Source of the DNA: Echinococcus granulosus
Taxonomy: Eukaryota > Platyhelminthes > Cestoda > Cyclophyllidea > Taeniidae
Direction of reading: 5' to 3'
Length of the DNA stretch: 64,000 bases
NCBI RefSeq assembly: GCF_000524195.1
Contig: NW_020170381.1
Location: 513,650-577,649, forward strand
In this document: positions 31,301 through 43,629 of the stretch, piece by piece
How positions within the stretch are numbered: position 1 is the first letter of the stretch
How the letters are laid out: the number at the start of each line of letters is the position of its first letter
Notes under the pieces: generated by a model
Databases searched by the model: none
The model's input: the letters and a program-made list of their open reading frames with translations, nothing else
What the model was told of the DNA's origin: nothing
Position numbers and translations under genes: made by a program

Positions 31301-32453
31301 AGGCATGATTTGCATGTTCTTTTTTGCTCAATATGCACCTCGCGTTACGACGACCCCAATGAATCTCCACCACGTCTTACAATACTACTTTATTCAAAGT
31401 TAACGGTAGGCCTTTCAAAATTTCGCTATCAGTTTCAGAATAAGCAATAAGAAAATTTTATATTAAAGTTTTGTTTCACGCCTTGTGGTCTTTATTAAGT
31501 TTGCTTTGGCGATGATTTTTACCTTGGAAGAATACAAGACAAATAAATATAGTGCTCCATGGTTCTGAACGCCCCATTTGCCCCAAACGTCAAAGGGAAA
31601 TGAGGACACATAAGCTGCCATACAATGGAACAAAATTTGGTATCTATCAGCACTGAAGTTGCCACCAGAGGGAGAACCAAAGTAGCCTACTAGATCCTAT
31701 GAATGATGAAATTAATATTAGCATTCTGTAGGCTTGGCAAAGGATACATGAGGTGAATGTTGAAAAAACCTGATTTGTGGTTAGTTTTCCCACACTCTGT
31801 GACATAAATGACACTTGAATCCTCGTCACCGTCAACAGAGTCCTGCTCTCATTGTTCTTTGAGCATTAACTCACTGTCATTCCCTAATTTCCAGTTATAC
31901 CTGCCGAGCCAAGCATGCCATGTGACAGCTCCGCACTGTTTCCCAAATTATACTTCTATAGAGCTCTTTTTTCACACACTGCATAAATTTGAGTCTCCTC
32001 ATACCATGGAGTACGCATTCACTGAGGTAAACTTACCTTAAATCTCTCCGGCTCTCTAATTTCAGTCGCAGAAGTTACTGTTGATTGAGTAGTCACTGTT
32101 GATAGTAATTTTACAAGTGCAGATATTTACAGTAAATAACCTTACACCAGACCATGGCTATGAGGTAACAGAGGCCTTGCCATCTCAGTTGAATATGAAT
32201 TACATGAAACAATATTCGCAAAAAGCCTAAAGATGATATTCCTTAACATGCTGAGCAATTACGTAGCGACCAATAGAGCGCCCATAGTAATGCAACAACA
32301 TGGTAAACATGCTTCTCCTACCTTCAGCAGACGACAGCCGATCCGTCTGAGTGGTTTCTACATGCCAACGGGACAGCGATGCCTATCCAGACAGCTGCAG
32401 CAGTGGCCTACGGTACGCCTATGGGCAATGCGTTTCTACATCCTCACATTTGA
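22328..32453 (+). CDS. Paired-class homeobox transcription factor (Prop/unc-42-like)
   Basis: Sequence-specific DNA-binding regulator, presumably nuclear. Exons: 22328-22616, 24501-25126, 28347-29372 and 32328-32453, giving 688 aa. Two optional phase-0 exons (30028-30087 and 31895-32026) would raise this to 752. The homeodomain at about residues 260-319 begins [12 protein letters not shown] and ends in [14 protein letters not shown], with Q50, W48, F49 and N51 present. It is split by an intron between positions 46 and 47, typical of paired-class genes. [10 protein letters not shown] plus EARIQVWFQ resembles the Prop1/unc-42 group more than Rx, Otx or Shox types as I remember them. There is no paired domain. 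A Ser/Thr/Pro-rich region precedes the homeodomain; Gln/His-rich and acidic runs follow it. An in-frame TGA at 22277 supports a start at 22328. Exon 1 joins through a GC donor at 22617. Exon 1 and the last exon are less certain than the homeodomain exons. Confidence 0.85.
25127..28346 (+). other. 3.2-kb intron inside the homeodomain
   Basis: The intron begins GTATAC after ATTCAG and ends TTTTAAAG before GTGTGGTTCC. It interrupts the homeodomain exactly between Q46 and V47. No other gene or repeat is recognised within it. Confidence 0.85.
28383..28500 (+). repeat. CAG/CAA/CAC-rich repeat coding for Gln and His
   Basis: Imperfect trinucleotide repeats just after the homeodomain encode runs of glutamine and histidine. 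Such activation-type low-complexity tracts are common in homeobox proteins and can vary in length between individuals. Confidence 0.8.
28839..28935 (+). repeat. GAG/GAT-rich repeat coding for an acidic run
   Basis: A purine-rich tract encodes mainly glutamate and aspartate with a few glycines. It is an acidic low-complexity segment within the third exon of the homeobox gene. Confidence 0.75.
30028..30087 (+). CDS. Candidate 60-nt cassette exon of the homeobox gene
   Basis: A ctttcag acceptor precedes 30028 and a GAG|GTGAGT donor follows 30087. The interval is exactly 20 codons, phase 0 on both sides, and encodes a charged peptide starting [10 protein letters not shown]. It could be included or skipped without changing the frame of the flanking exons. 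Expression is not shown. Confidence 0.42.
31895..32026 (+). CDS. Candidate 132-nt cassette exon of the homeobox gene
   Basis: A strong pyrimidine-rich acceptor (ctaatttccag) precedes 31895 and a GAG|GTAAAC donor follows 32026. The interval is 44 codons, phase 0 on both sides, and encodes a peptide beginning [10 protein letters not shown]. It fits between the 29372 donor and the terminal exon at 32328 without a frame change. Confidence 0.45.
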
Positions 32454-35400
32454 AGGCCTGCAGCGAAGTGAAGGAGACAGGCGATGAAGTATGCCTCAAG
32501 CAATGCTGCATCCACCGCTCTCGTTCTCGTCACCAGTTTGTCCCAAGTCGTCCTCCACACACCTCCTCTCTTCCTCTTTCCTCCATTTTCTCCACTTCCT
32601 TACCTTCCCTTCCACCCAGGAGGTAGGAGCACACTTGTGGGGCGGTTTCCATTTTATTTTTGTACTGTGTTCGCACTACCTCGCTATAAGAAGCTAACAA
32701 TCATGTGACGAAGCCCTACCTCTATCTCCCTCTGTGTTTCTCTGTCTCCTCCCTCTCCTACCACCATTGTCCGTTTTTTTCTAATCCAATTATTCTTAAC
32801 GTAAATAATATTGGCAAGGTAACCAAGAGAAATTTCGGGTTTATAAATGAAAGAGTAGCAATTTTTAAAAGTATTGCTTTCGGGTGTGGGAAGATAAGAA
32901 GTCTTACACCTATTCTTTAGGTTCCTCATATGAATTAAGAGGTGTGTGCTTTAAGTCACCAAGGCAGAAAAACCTTATCTGATTTAATGTGGACGGAGAA
33001 AGTTAAACACGGCAAAAGGTATACCACTAATGGTTTGCATTAAAATAAACCAGGTAAGATTAGGGAGGGGAAGGTACTTTATCCCGAAAATGCGAAACAA
33101 TAAAGTGATATTACGGAAAATGTCCCTTAGTTAAATCCCACTTTTGGCATTCCTTAACCGCATTTATGTTAAAACAGGCACTTATGCAGACGAGACTCGC
33201 GAATTCCTAGAGTTAACCTCTTGTAATAAGAGCTAAGGCTATGCGAATACAGACGGTAATGAACACATTATTTATAGATGGTGATTTGACCTATTCCATC
33301 GTTCTGTAATGACGCATGGGATGAATAGAATGAGACACTTATACGATGAGGGTCGCACCCAGTAAATCATGTGCGTCATTGATCATTCAGTGGCATAGGC
33401 CAGATCTCTAGCTTGAAAAAGTCGCATTAGAACGAGCATCTTATCACAACATCAGGGGCAGCACTGGTAGAGGACCTTGCTGACTGGTGACTGCGTGATT
33501 TGTGGGATATGGCTTTTGTCGAAAATAAAGTTGGTCCAAAAGAAAGATGCTTTATACCGGTCATTCTTGGATAAGGAAAAAATTCTGTAAATGATGTCTT
33601 TACTTAAATATTAAAGAGCACCTAATAACTTACAAGTCTGCCAACTTCTTGTACTGAGGATCAGATGCATTCAGAGTTAGAATACTTGAATGAGGGTCTG
33701 TAAGTCAACCCCAAAGTCAATGCAGTACCGAGAGTAATGGTCTCGTATCTCTCAAATCAGTTCATTCCAATTGAAGAAACGTAAAACCTGAATTCTATTG
33801 TAGTCTTTTGTAAATTGATAAACTTTTGAATTATGTAATGTCATTCATCCGTAGACTTCAACACCAGCTCAGCTGGGAAAGTCTCCTGATTACTGGCCAA
33901 AACAAGAGCCATGAAGCACAACGATGGACTGCTCCCGATGCAAGCTAAGAATTAAGAAGGAACTGTAAACTAAAGCGGCCGTTTTGATATTAAGACAAAC
34001 ATTTGTCTTTTCGTCTGTTTCGGTTGATAAGGCACTTGTGAAGGTATTTGTCTCGGTTAGCACATTAGCCACCGCTAACTAAGTTATTACTATTTCTATC
34101 AGTTCATATCAAAGTTCGCAACGGGAGGTGACCTTTCTCTATCATATTACGTTATTTTCTGCTGTATTTAAAAACCAGACAGGAATAGGACCAGTTGTTT
34201 AACCCACAACATTCGTTCATGTGACAAAGAAAAAACAACCCCAATTCAATGGATGAATAGCACTTTACGTAACTTTCACTTCTATGTCAAAGGTTGCAAA
34301 ACATCATTTGCCAATGTCAAATGTCGTTGCAGCTTTTACACGTGAGCATTTTGCGTATCAACAAAACATGCCAAATTGATGTGTGGGGCAAATATAGTGG
34401 AGATCCTTTAAACTAGCTTAGACTACTCTACAAACCTAAGAGCAGAATCGCATAAATAAATTAGATGCACTAGCATTTGCAAAAAGTGGAGTACCTCTCA
34501 AAGATCCTTGCAAGGAAAACCTTATAAAAGGTGCATACCTTGTAGCAAACTTTTTGGGAATTTCGCTTGCTCTAAAAACCTAATTTGGACGTCACCTACT
34601 GAAGGCGATTTACGCACACGTTACATTTTCGGTGAGGCACACTTCGGGTTGATATCCGCCCAAAGCCAGGATTATTCCCTTTGGAACGCAACGGAAAGCC
34701 TTCACTCGCACCTTGGAAGTGCGAGTCAATCAAGCCCCAGCATTGTCAAGGTCTTGGCACAATTCTCCTTCGTTGTAGGCAGTCTTTGTTTCTGAACGTA
34801 CACTGATGAGCCTGATGTGATCACTGAAATTGTATAATTGGTTTGGTTAATGCCCAAAATCAATTTCACATCGCATTACCAGGTAAACGCACTGCATCCC
34901 TTGACTGCTTTTCCATCAGGTCACACATTCACGTACTTTTTAATGGATGCGTGAAAGAGGGACTCGGTGAAAAAGGAATGGTCCGTTGGGAAAAGAATGC
35001 TTTTGGGGTGTGTGCCTCCTCCCGTAAAATAAAAGAACACTTAGCAAATGTTTGCAGATGACGGTAGCTTACCCATTATCACTCAAGGTGCTTTAGAAAT
35101 AAAGACAACAAACAACATCAATGAGTGAAACGGTTTTCACCCTTAATTATTAGGGACGATTTGTGGAAGGAAAATCATGATTTTGCATAGTTTAATGGAT
35201 GCTCATTCCATTAAATAGGATATTGAGTTTTTTAATACTATTTTTGAGCTCAATTTACTGCCTATGAACTAATGGCAACTTCGAATCGTTTGTTAGTATG
35301 GGGACGTGTACCGTAAAGTGCTTTTGTGGTAACAGTTAGTGCATATCTTTATAAAAGCAAAGGGCTATTCCTAAGTCTGTTATTGGGAGCACTAAAACTT

Positions 35401-38400
35401 AAGTATTGCACATAATCCCAGCATGTCCTCTGGATAGCAAGAAAACCTCTGCACTTCCATGGAAAATTTGGAAGGGCTATGGCTTACAGCTTCCCTGTAA
35501 GCTGAATTATGGGTCTGTCTAATGTTATTAGAATTTATTTCTCTTGATGTTCCAAAAACTTATGAAAATTGAGATTTCTCGTAATTTCCAGAAAGCATGA
35601 ATGATTTGCTCAAAACTGTCTCCAACACGGATGATCACAGATAGCAGTCTTCAAGTCCTCTTTGCTTGAAGATGGAATGGCAGGGGTGATTCCAGCAAAT
35701 AGCACTTAAAAAGAATTGCGCTTAGCTCTGATGCTCTGAGATGCCAATTTTACTGTCATGCGATGTGAAAGCTGTAATTACAGAGTAAGGGTATTGGCGC
35801 ATTCCCGAAGTATTTGAGTATCCGCAGTGTAAACGTTAGATTTTGTTCCTCAAAGCTTCCGCGCCCGATTTAATGCATGACTTGAAGCGTGCCATTGGGG
35901 CTGATTAAATTGTCATGACTCTGAGGGCAGACGACACGAACACCTTGCACATGACCCGAGCGTCAAATCCGTCGGCTAACCCAGAACGGGCACTGTGCAA
36001 GCACCAGCATCACAGTGATACATTCCTGAGCTGAAATACAAGCCGTCTGTGCAATATCAAGCGCCTGATTTTAAATATTAGTAAAAAACTAGCAAATTGC
36101 AATAATCAGTGGTCGATAGCTTTGTCGAATCCCTGGACATAATTAGTGACCTTAGGCACATGAGTTGGTGAGTAACAACCTCATTAGGCAGGATAAATGA
36201 ACTGTGAGTGCTTGGTGGGGCAGGCATTACCATCATCCTCCGGAAGGTAGGCATGGGGAGTTGGACTGGGCTGTCAATCAGAATTTCCCTACCGTTTGAG
36301 TTCCGTTAAGTGTCATTCACTTCTGTGTACATATCGGTGACCCCCATTCATCCATTGGTTGTTCGTTTGTTTGCAAAAGAAATGCACACCTTTTCTTACT
36401 GATTCGTGAATAAAAAATCACCACCAGCCCTGTTCATTGTACAAAAAGACTGAGCGCCTGGACATGCTGGTTGCGCTTAACATCAGTGTAACAAATGAGA
36501 TAGATTTTTATGCGTCACAATAGGCATCAATCCAACTAGCTAGTAATTGCAACGCGAAATAAGAGAGGTCACTTATCACCGACACAACAACTTCTAAAAA
36601 TTTATACGGGATTTATAGATGGAATTGGAATAGTAGATCGTGGTAGTAACTTTTAAGGCCTGCTTTAACGGAAGTGATAAATAATGGGGAAAATATGGAT
36701 GGACATATTTCCCACAATAAAATTTAAACAAAACTTTTTCGAATTTAACCCATAAAATGATCAGCAACTTTTACATGCATAGTTACTTTTGTGGATAGAA
36801 AAATAAAGTCATTTAACTATTCAGCCATACACCATCTTTTGATTAAACACTTAAATACAACTGTCCTTATCCATTTTAAATCCACCAAAGCTACAATAAC
36901 AATTGCAAACTTTGTCGGTTAATGCTTAATGCATCTTAATCACAAAACCCAATGAAAGTGAGTTAGAAATGCCTTTCAGGAGTTGTGCCATGCATAGCAA
37001 AGACCCACGAACTTATGAGCTATTGTTAGTGGCAGTTAGAGACAAAGTTGTAAATTTTCGTGCTATTAAGGGTTATCTCTAATCTGTGCGGTCGCTCCAT
37101 TTACTGACCTTCGAAATGTCAGCCTCTTTGCTATACTGGAATTATAAAGTCATGCAAAGTGACCATGAGAGTGTAAGGGATCCATCTCGTTAATTTTAGC
37201 ATCACCTGCCGATCATGTGGAATGCGGTAAAGTTCTTTTTAATGACTCAGCACTTTAAATTGGACGAGGAACCGATGTGCGCGCCAAAGTGAAGAATGAA
37301 AATGTTATAGCAGAAGTGCCAAAAGGGCCACAGAAAGTCCACGCAAAGTGCATACTAGAAGTTGGGTGAAGACGTAATTTGGAAAAAATACAAATTCGTG
37401 TAGTATTCTCTGTTTACATTGTGGGTATTTTTCATCTACAAGACTAAAATCGCTTTTGGCCAATATGACTGTAGTATGCATGGTCTGATAGACCATACAG
37501 CCGTATGGAAGGCGGGCATTTCCCTTGGACTTTTAATTGCAGAAAAGATAATAAAGAAAAAAATACATTGAGTCATTATATTTAATGCTAGCTCCACGTC
37601 GTGGCATGGTATTTGATTCTTACCAGTGGCTAACCGAGGGGCTTCATACCTTTAAAGGTCTACGACCGTAGTGGCATTGAGGTAAAAGTGTAGGAAAAGC
37701 AAAGGTGCAAGAAAATAGCCTGTAACTGGAACACTGAAACCATGCTCTGGGTGAATGGCATATCAATCACTGAAAATATTTAGCAGAACCGCCAGGCGAG
37801 TAACAATATTTGCATAGGTTGATTTTTTCTTGGCAAGCATTCAAAGTCAATTTCTGTCCACTATATTGAACAAAAGCCAAATTATGCGTAAAATGAACAA
37901 CACCAGTTTAAATCCTCTAAAATCACGTTGATTTGCGAGGATCCCACAGAATATTTTTATTTTAAAATTGGCGGAGGGCGTTTAAACAACGTGTATCTAC
38001 CTACGTGATCAGAACCTCATAACGCATGTGATGTGACCCAGATGTCAATTCCTATGCATGCTGTACTGTGTGTTGCTGCTCCTGAGATCGAGTTCGTTTG
38101 CATCCAAAAGAATGGTGGCCGCCTGTGCAAAAATACCCCTCGAGGAAGACATGGCAGTGGATGCACGATCTGCGCGCAAATTGACTCAGCAATCATTTGT
38201 TCATTTTTAAAACACAAGATGACGTTAGGAATGCACAAATCATCGCATGTTATGTCCCGTATTCCATAGTACTAGCCTCTAAATTATTGGCCTTTATTCA
38301 ATGCTTTGATCTAACGGCTAAAGTACTGGACAATTCATTTGCAATCAACCCAATCAAGGATCTACGGCTTATCAGGATTTTGCGCCAAATTACTTAGATC

Positions 38401-38900
38401 TATGTTAGACATTTTTGCAGTAGATTTTGGCGTTTATTTCGTTCTTCAATCATCAATCACCCATTCTGTGTTGATGGTCAAATTTTGACGAGTATCAAGC
38501 TGTTCTGAAAAGTAAATTGGGTCGATTCATTCGTGCACTTATTCAATTATTTAACTATTTTTCTCAAGGATGACTGTACTTTTTGCCGGACATAAGCAAT
38601 ATACAAATAAAAGAGGCGGCTTAAAGTTACATCAAAATTAAGGCCTTCAAGAAAGCAACTACTTATGGAACTCAGCACTTTTTATGCAAAATCCTTTCAT
38701 CCTTTTTCTGTTTAGCAATTAAAACGAGAATAAAAGTCCTGAATGCAAAATACTCAGTATCAAATTTTTTTATCTTGTTGTTAAATTAGCACGCCAATCT
38801 CGGAAAAAATGAATCGTTTAAGGGCTTAAACATGGCATTATTTATGTGGCACCAAAACGGAAGCATTTACGAATGACAAAAAATTATTTTTCATGCAAAA
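32454..38900. other. Gene-poor region downstream of the homeobox gene
   Basis: I see no domain, convincing exon or mobile element. Open frames such as those at 34508-34795 and 34843-35061 lack splice context and recognisable composition. The sequence is AT-rich and complex, without a long tandem array. It may contain distal regulatory elements, but none can be pointed to. Confidence 0.5.
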
Positions 38901-38919
38901 TGTTTGTCAAGAAATGCCT

Positions 38920-39230
38920 AGCGCGGAGACGAGAGACGTGAAGCGAGTTGCGTGGTGTCCAAACTTCCATCGATTGCCTGCCTTAGTGACGCATGTCGTG
39001 CGTGCGTGCGTGCGTGTATGTAAGCAAAGTGCCGACACAGCCAGGTGCCCAATCGATTCCTTTGCGCCTCGGGGCGCACCAACGCGGATGCGCACGGATC
39101 AGCGAGGCGGCCTGGCCAATGGTGGACGCGTGGCCACACTCGCTTCCCCTCCTGCAGGCGCCCGCTTACCAATGGCCGCCGTGACGACTAGGAGATCACG
39201 CCTTCACGCCTTTGAGGCTATTTCGGTTTG
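38920..39230. promoter_or_regulatory. GC-rich, CpG-rich island, possible promoter
   Basis: Base composition shifts sharply here: CpG and GC runs stand out from flanks that are AT-rich. A short CGTG tandem run lies at 38997-39015. About 170 bases further on, an ATG-starting exon candidate with a good donor appears at 39395. A promoter or 5' exon is a reasonable guess. Open frames on both strands within the island are probably a result of its high GC. Confidence 0.35.
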
Positions 39231-39394
39231 ATCTGCTCCTCTCTGAAGGGCTTAAAATCGGCTACCTGCAGAGTCTACTCCCTCTACCCGTCCGCTCAGT
39301 GATGTCTCTAGTCTAGTTCTCCCCTTTGAGTATCTTTCTGGGCTAAAGGCAGACTTTCGCATAAACCACACTACTGGGGATATATTTTGGTGAC

Positions 39395-39443
39395 ATGCAC
39401 AACGGTTCGCGCAGTAGCATTTTCAGTCGCTCCGATACTAGAG
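39395..39443 (+). CDS. Candidate first coding exon
   Basis: ATG at 39395 opens MHNGSRSSIFSRSDTR and is followed by a GAG|GTACGT donor at 39444, leaving phase 1. It lies just downstream of the GC-rich island. It could be the 5' end of the RING/B-box gene 4 kb away or of an undetected gene; the phase does not join directly to the RING exon. Confidence 0.3.
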
Positions 39444-40433
39444 GTACGTACTTCCTACGATGCTCACGCTTTCCTATCGCATTAATAAGTGTTCAAAAAT
39501 TGTGTTTCATGGAAATACAACTTGCTGTCACCAAGTAATTGTTGACAAATGCTAAGAAACGTGTTCGGTAAAAAAAAAAGGTAACTAACCACATTCGGCC
39601 GCATGATAAACAAGTATTTTATAAAAATTCTTTTGATCTAAAATTGAAGGCCTTTTTTCTCCTACTCAGTAGAATTCGTGCAATACTCTATCCCTAGCCG
39701 TATCCGACTACGATTCGTGCAGTACGTGGACCATTCCTTATAAAGCGGGAAGAAAACAATTTCTCCCTGAAAGTATATCATGCAGAGACGATGCGATTGC
39801 ACAACTTCCAAAAACCGCGACTAAAGAGACGCCGAAAACTTTACCACTTTGATATCAAAATGGCTCGTGCGCATGAAGGTGCTTCAAAAATGCTAAACGG
39901 ACTAGTAAAACTTAAAACTATGTTAGAATTGTTGGATACGGCAATTGACAAATGGGAAGTTCTAACACTCAATCAACTACCGCCTAACACAATTTCATTC
40001 GCCATTCACATTTACATTTTTCGGCTTCTGAGGAAGTGACTATTCCTTTTGGCTGTATTATGCAAATTAATATATTTGTCGAAAACTCATGTTAATGCTT
40101 CGACAATAGTTTTGCTATCTTGAAAGGCATACCTTATTTAATTATGAATTTAATAATCTTTTCTGAGTAAACACATTATTCCACGTTGACAAAGAGCTGG
40201 ACTCCATAAAGCTTCAAGCGTCTGATATGCAATCTTATGATTTTAGCGAAGTTTTGATTCCTTTAAGCGGTTTCAGAATCTAGTGTGGATACTCACTAAT
40301 CCATTTTTAAATTCCTTTATTATCTAACTTGGGTTCAAAAAAGGATGAAAACTGAGTATATGATGTCATTTTCTCGCAGTCAGAGGAAAGAATGTCCACG
40401 TTGTGATTCTACCTTAAGTCGTCTTTTTTTCAG

Positions 40434-40494
40434 TTGGATGAATTAAATATTGAAAATGACGCCTGTACACCTGCACTTCCCATCCGGTGTGCCG
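40434..40494 (+). CDS. Orphan 61-nt exon candidate
   Basis: It is preceded by a strong acceptor (cgtctttttttcag) and followed by a GTAAGG donor. Only phase 0 entry is open, giving LDELNIENDACTPALPIRCA and phase 1 exit. It has no recognised family and no confident partner exon. Confidence 0.33.
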
Positions 40495-42633
40495 GTAAGG
40501 TGGGCCATGCGAAATGGTGCATGGAAGGTTGATCTCACCATCAACGAGTGAGAGCGATAAACCACTAACTTACGAAGCTGTTTTTTAGTAGGGCATTAAT
40601 GCCTCCAACCTTTTGGATGTTTTTTTGGGAAGTGAGCAGTTGCTATCACCTTGATAAGGAAAAAAGAAACTCAAAACATATCAACTGAATTTAATTTCTG
40701 AAGGCGTGAAAATTTCCATTTAAAAAAAACACAAGGGAAGCTTATTATTCTTATGAGACTGGAAATTCAGAAAAAACAATATTTTTGAAAAAAAGATTTT
40801 ACTTTTTAAAATGAACATTTTGGCTAATTAACACCATGTTCAGGTTGTTCAGATCTTAGTAATGATAGGCATTACAGAGGCTAGTATACAATTGGTTATT
40901 TCGTAACCGAACAAGAAATGCTTTAAATTAAAAGTTACAGCTACTTTCATGAAGTTTGCTTACTACACATATGGCAAAGCGCTTTTTTATTAAATAAAGC
41001 TTTAGCAAAAAAATCTTTTGAAAGTGGAAACAAAAGAGCAACCTTAACCACCATAGCTTGCAGTTTTAGAAGGAAGGGGAATTTTCGAGAAGCTATCACT
41101 TAACTTTATTTAATCCGCTGCAAATGCGACAACAGAAGAGTACTACAAATTAAAACACTAGAATCGAGCACATGTACTTCCCGTGGTGAGATTCGATTCA
41201 TGCTGACCAAATGAACACGTTAAGGTTCTATTGCGACGACTGAGATTTGTGTAACCCTCAGCACAAGATTGTGTTGTATCCAGCACTTCGATTGGTAGGT
41301 GACTTCGTTGTTGGCATAACTAATATTAATGTTGTAAAGTTGAGTCGTATTCCTGACATAAACCAATTCATGCGCGGACGAAAGCGCTCCTGTGTCGTAA
41401 AAACTGCACACACTACTTCCTGACATTCCCAAGTCAGCATGTGCGGGTACGTTTTAGGTAAAATATGTTCCTTGTGATAAACATTTTGTTATTATGAAAA
41501 AAACAAATTAGTTAGATTTTTTTCAATACTTGTAGTGATAAAAGAACAATTTTGCGGCTTTTTTTAGCGAAACTGCAACATTATCCTTACTCGTGGATCT
41601 ATCATAGCTACACGCGCCTCTCAATTGAGCGCTATGAGCAGATTCAATAATAGATAAGAAAAGGTATTTGTTTCTAGACGCCTCTAATGGTTTTAGAGTG
41701 CAAACGACGCTGCAGAATAAAAATAACTCGTCTTCCGGATTGGCTCATGTGTCAATAATTCATATGCATTAAAGGATTTCAAACATCGGTTACCATACAG
41801 ACCATTTAACGTAGCCTAACTTTACGGCATTCAGGTTTGGCTGAATTTGACTACACTGATCAGATTCTTTCGGTTTTTATCAACTTTAGCATGGAAGCAC
41901 ATTCTATGCTTTTATTCCTCAAACTGGAGCTTGCCCTTTGCCAATTACGTACCCGATAAATTGGCGTTTTCGTGATAGACCAGAAATAATATTTTAGCAA
42001 TCCCAGATCTCTTGCCACCTGTAAAGTCTTTACACATTTGCATTTGAGTCCATGAAGGACCCATCTAAAAAACGACCTTAAAATTGAAATAAGTATCACT
42101 TAGCTGAATAGGTATTTTAGTTCTTTTAAAGGACTTTATTCTGACCTAGGTCTATCAGTAGTATAATGTCACATTGAGTTGGACTTTATGCTGACATTTA
42201 TTATCTAATCCTCAATTTTGTGTTTAGTTGAAGTCAAATTTTATGGGAAAAACCAGCATAATTAGAAAATTCACACCAAATTTTATTAGTGTCTTGGATT
42301 TTTGCAATTTTTTAATGTGCAAATAAGTGGGAAACATACAAGCTTCTCCATGGATTCCAGCACAATGTTACGTGATATCATTCTTAGCTTTATGTGGCCC
42401 AATGTTCAAACAGTTTATTATGGATCCTTTACTTCCTATGAGGCTAAGTTGTACTGCTGAACAGAAAGGTTTGATAAGCCTTATTATTTATGTGCTGTTC
42501 TCGGTTGATTTTTAATGAGTTATTTTGATTTGAAAATCAAAAGGTAAGATCCCATGCGTTACTTAGTTAGGTTAAACCCCAAAACACGTACGCTTGCGCC
42601 CCCAATAAAAGTCAGTGGAGTTCTTTAGATCAG

Positions 42634-42817
42634 CACATCCAATCATTGGCGAAAAATAAGATTCGGCTTCTAGCTCTTGCTGCTGACTTACAGCAGCAAA
42701 CCCAAGGAACACTCATACTGAAGGTAGTGAAGCACAATGAATCAGGCGCTCAAATGTGGCGTTTCTGCATGGATTTGGACGCTCCTGAGCATTCAGTCAA
42801 ACCAAACAGTGATTCGG
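42634..42817 (+). CDS. Orphan exon candidate upstream of the RING gene
   Basis: An acceptor ending gatcag at 42633 opens a frame with good coding character (for example IRLLALAADLQQQTQGTLIL). It could end at a GTAGTG at 42724 in phase 0 or at a GTGATT at 42818. It may be an upstream exon of the RING/B-box gene, but the join could not be made in phase, so it stays an orphan. Confidence 0.3.
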
Positions 42818-43629
42818 TGATTATTTTGTTTTCTTTTTTTCACACCTCCTGCATACCATAAACTGCAAAAAGCACTCGTTTGAGTTCCGAAAAAGCCGAC
42901 CCATAAACTTCTCTCAGATGGCTTGTAACCATAGGCATTAATAAAGTAAAAGAAACATCTAGTCTTCAGTTAAAATAGCCTAAGTCCTTCTCCGGGTGGC
43001 ACTTCTCTAGTGTTTTATTGCATGGAAAAGCTCCAATAAATTTTGAAATCTTCTAGCCAAGTGTTTGCATAATAGGCCACAGTTGTTTTGGTTAAAAAAG
43101 TTTTGAAGGTTTGTACTAGGTACTAACCTAAGGACTTCAGTTTGAGGTTGATGGAAAACTGGAGGGCAATAAGTGCGAATATTAGACATTTGAATGACAT
43201 AACCGAAGTTGTCTATTTGGTAGTTCGCATTCTCTAGCAAAGTTCGAAGTAGCTTGCAAAGAAACCTGTCCACGGAGGTCCCACACATTTGTAAATGTCA
43301 AACCTAATTCGTGCACCACACATCCAAGCAAGACTGAAAAGCCCGAAGGTGCCTAAAGCAAAAAGACTCTCAAAAATAAAATACAATGCATTTGTGGTTA
43401 TGGTGCCGTGGGAATTTTATGTCTCAAAAGACAGGTTACTTCGTATTTTTCATGGAAAATTACTGTGTTGTTAGTAGTAATATCAGTGTTAATGGAACTT
43501 TAAATGGACAATGCTTTTACTTGGATTTGGTATCACTAAATGCAATTACGGTGTTATAAATGGTTGGAGAGAGCAAACCATAAAATTGTCTTGCATAAAT
43601 GTGAATACTGATTAAAAGGCTATAATTAA

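Noticed and set aside
38893..39231. 112-codon + strand ORF in the GC-rich island
   Set aside because: Frames are open on both strands because of composition; Arg/Ala-rich and repeat-driven, without splice or domain support.
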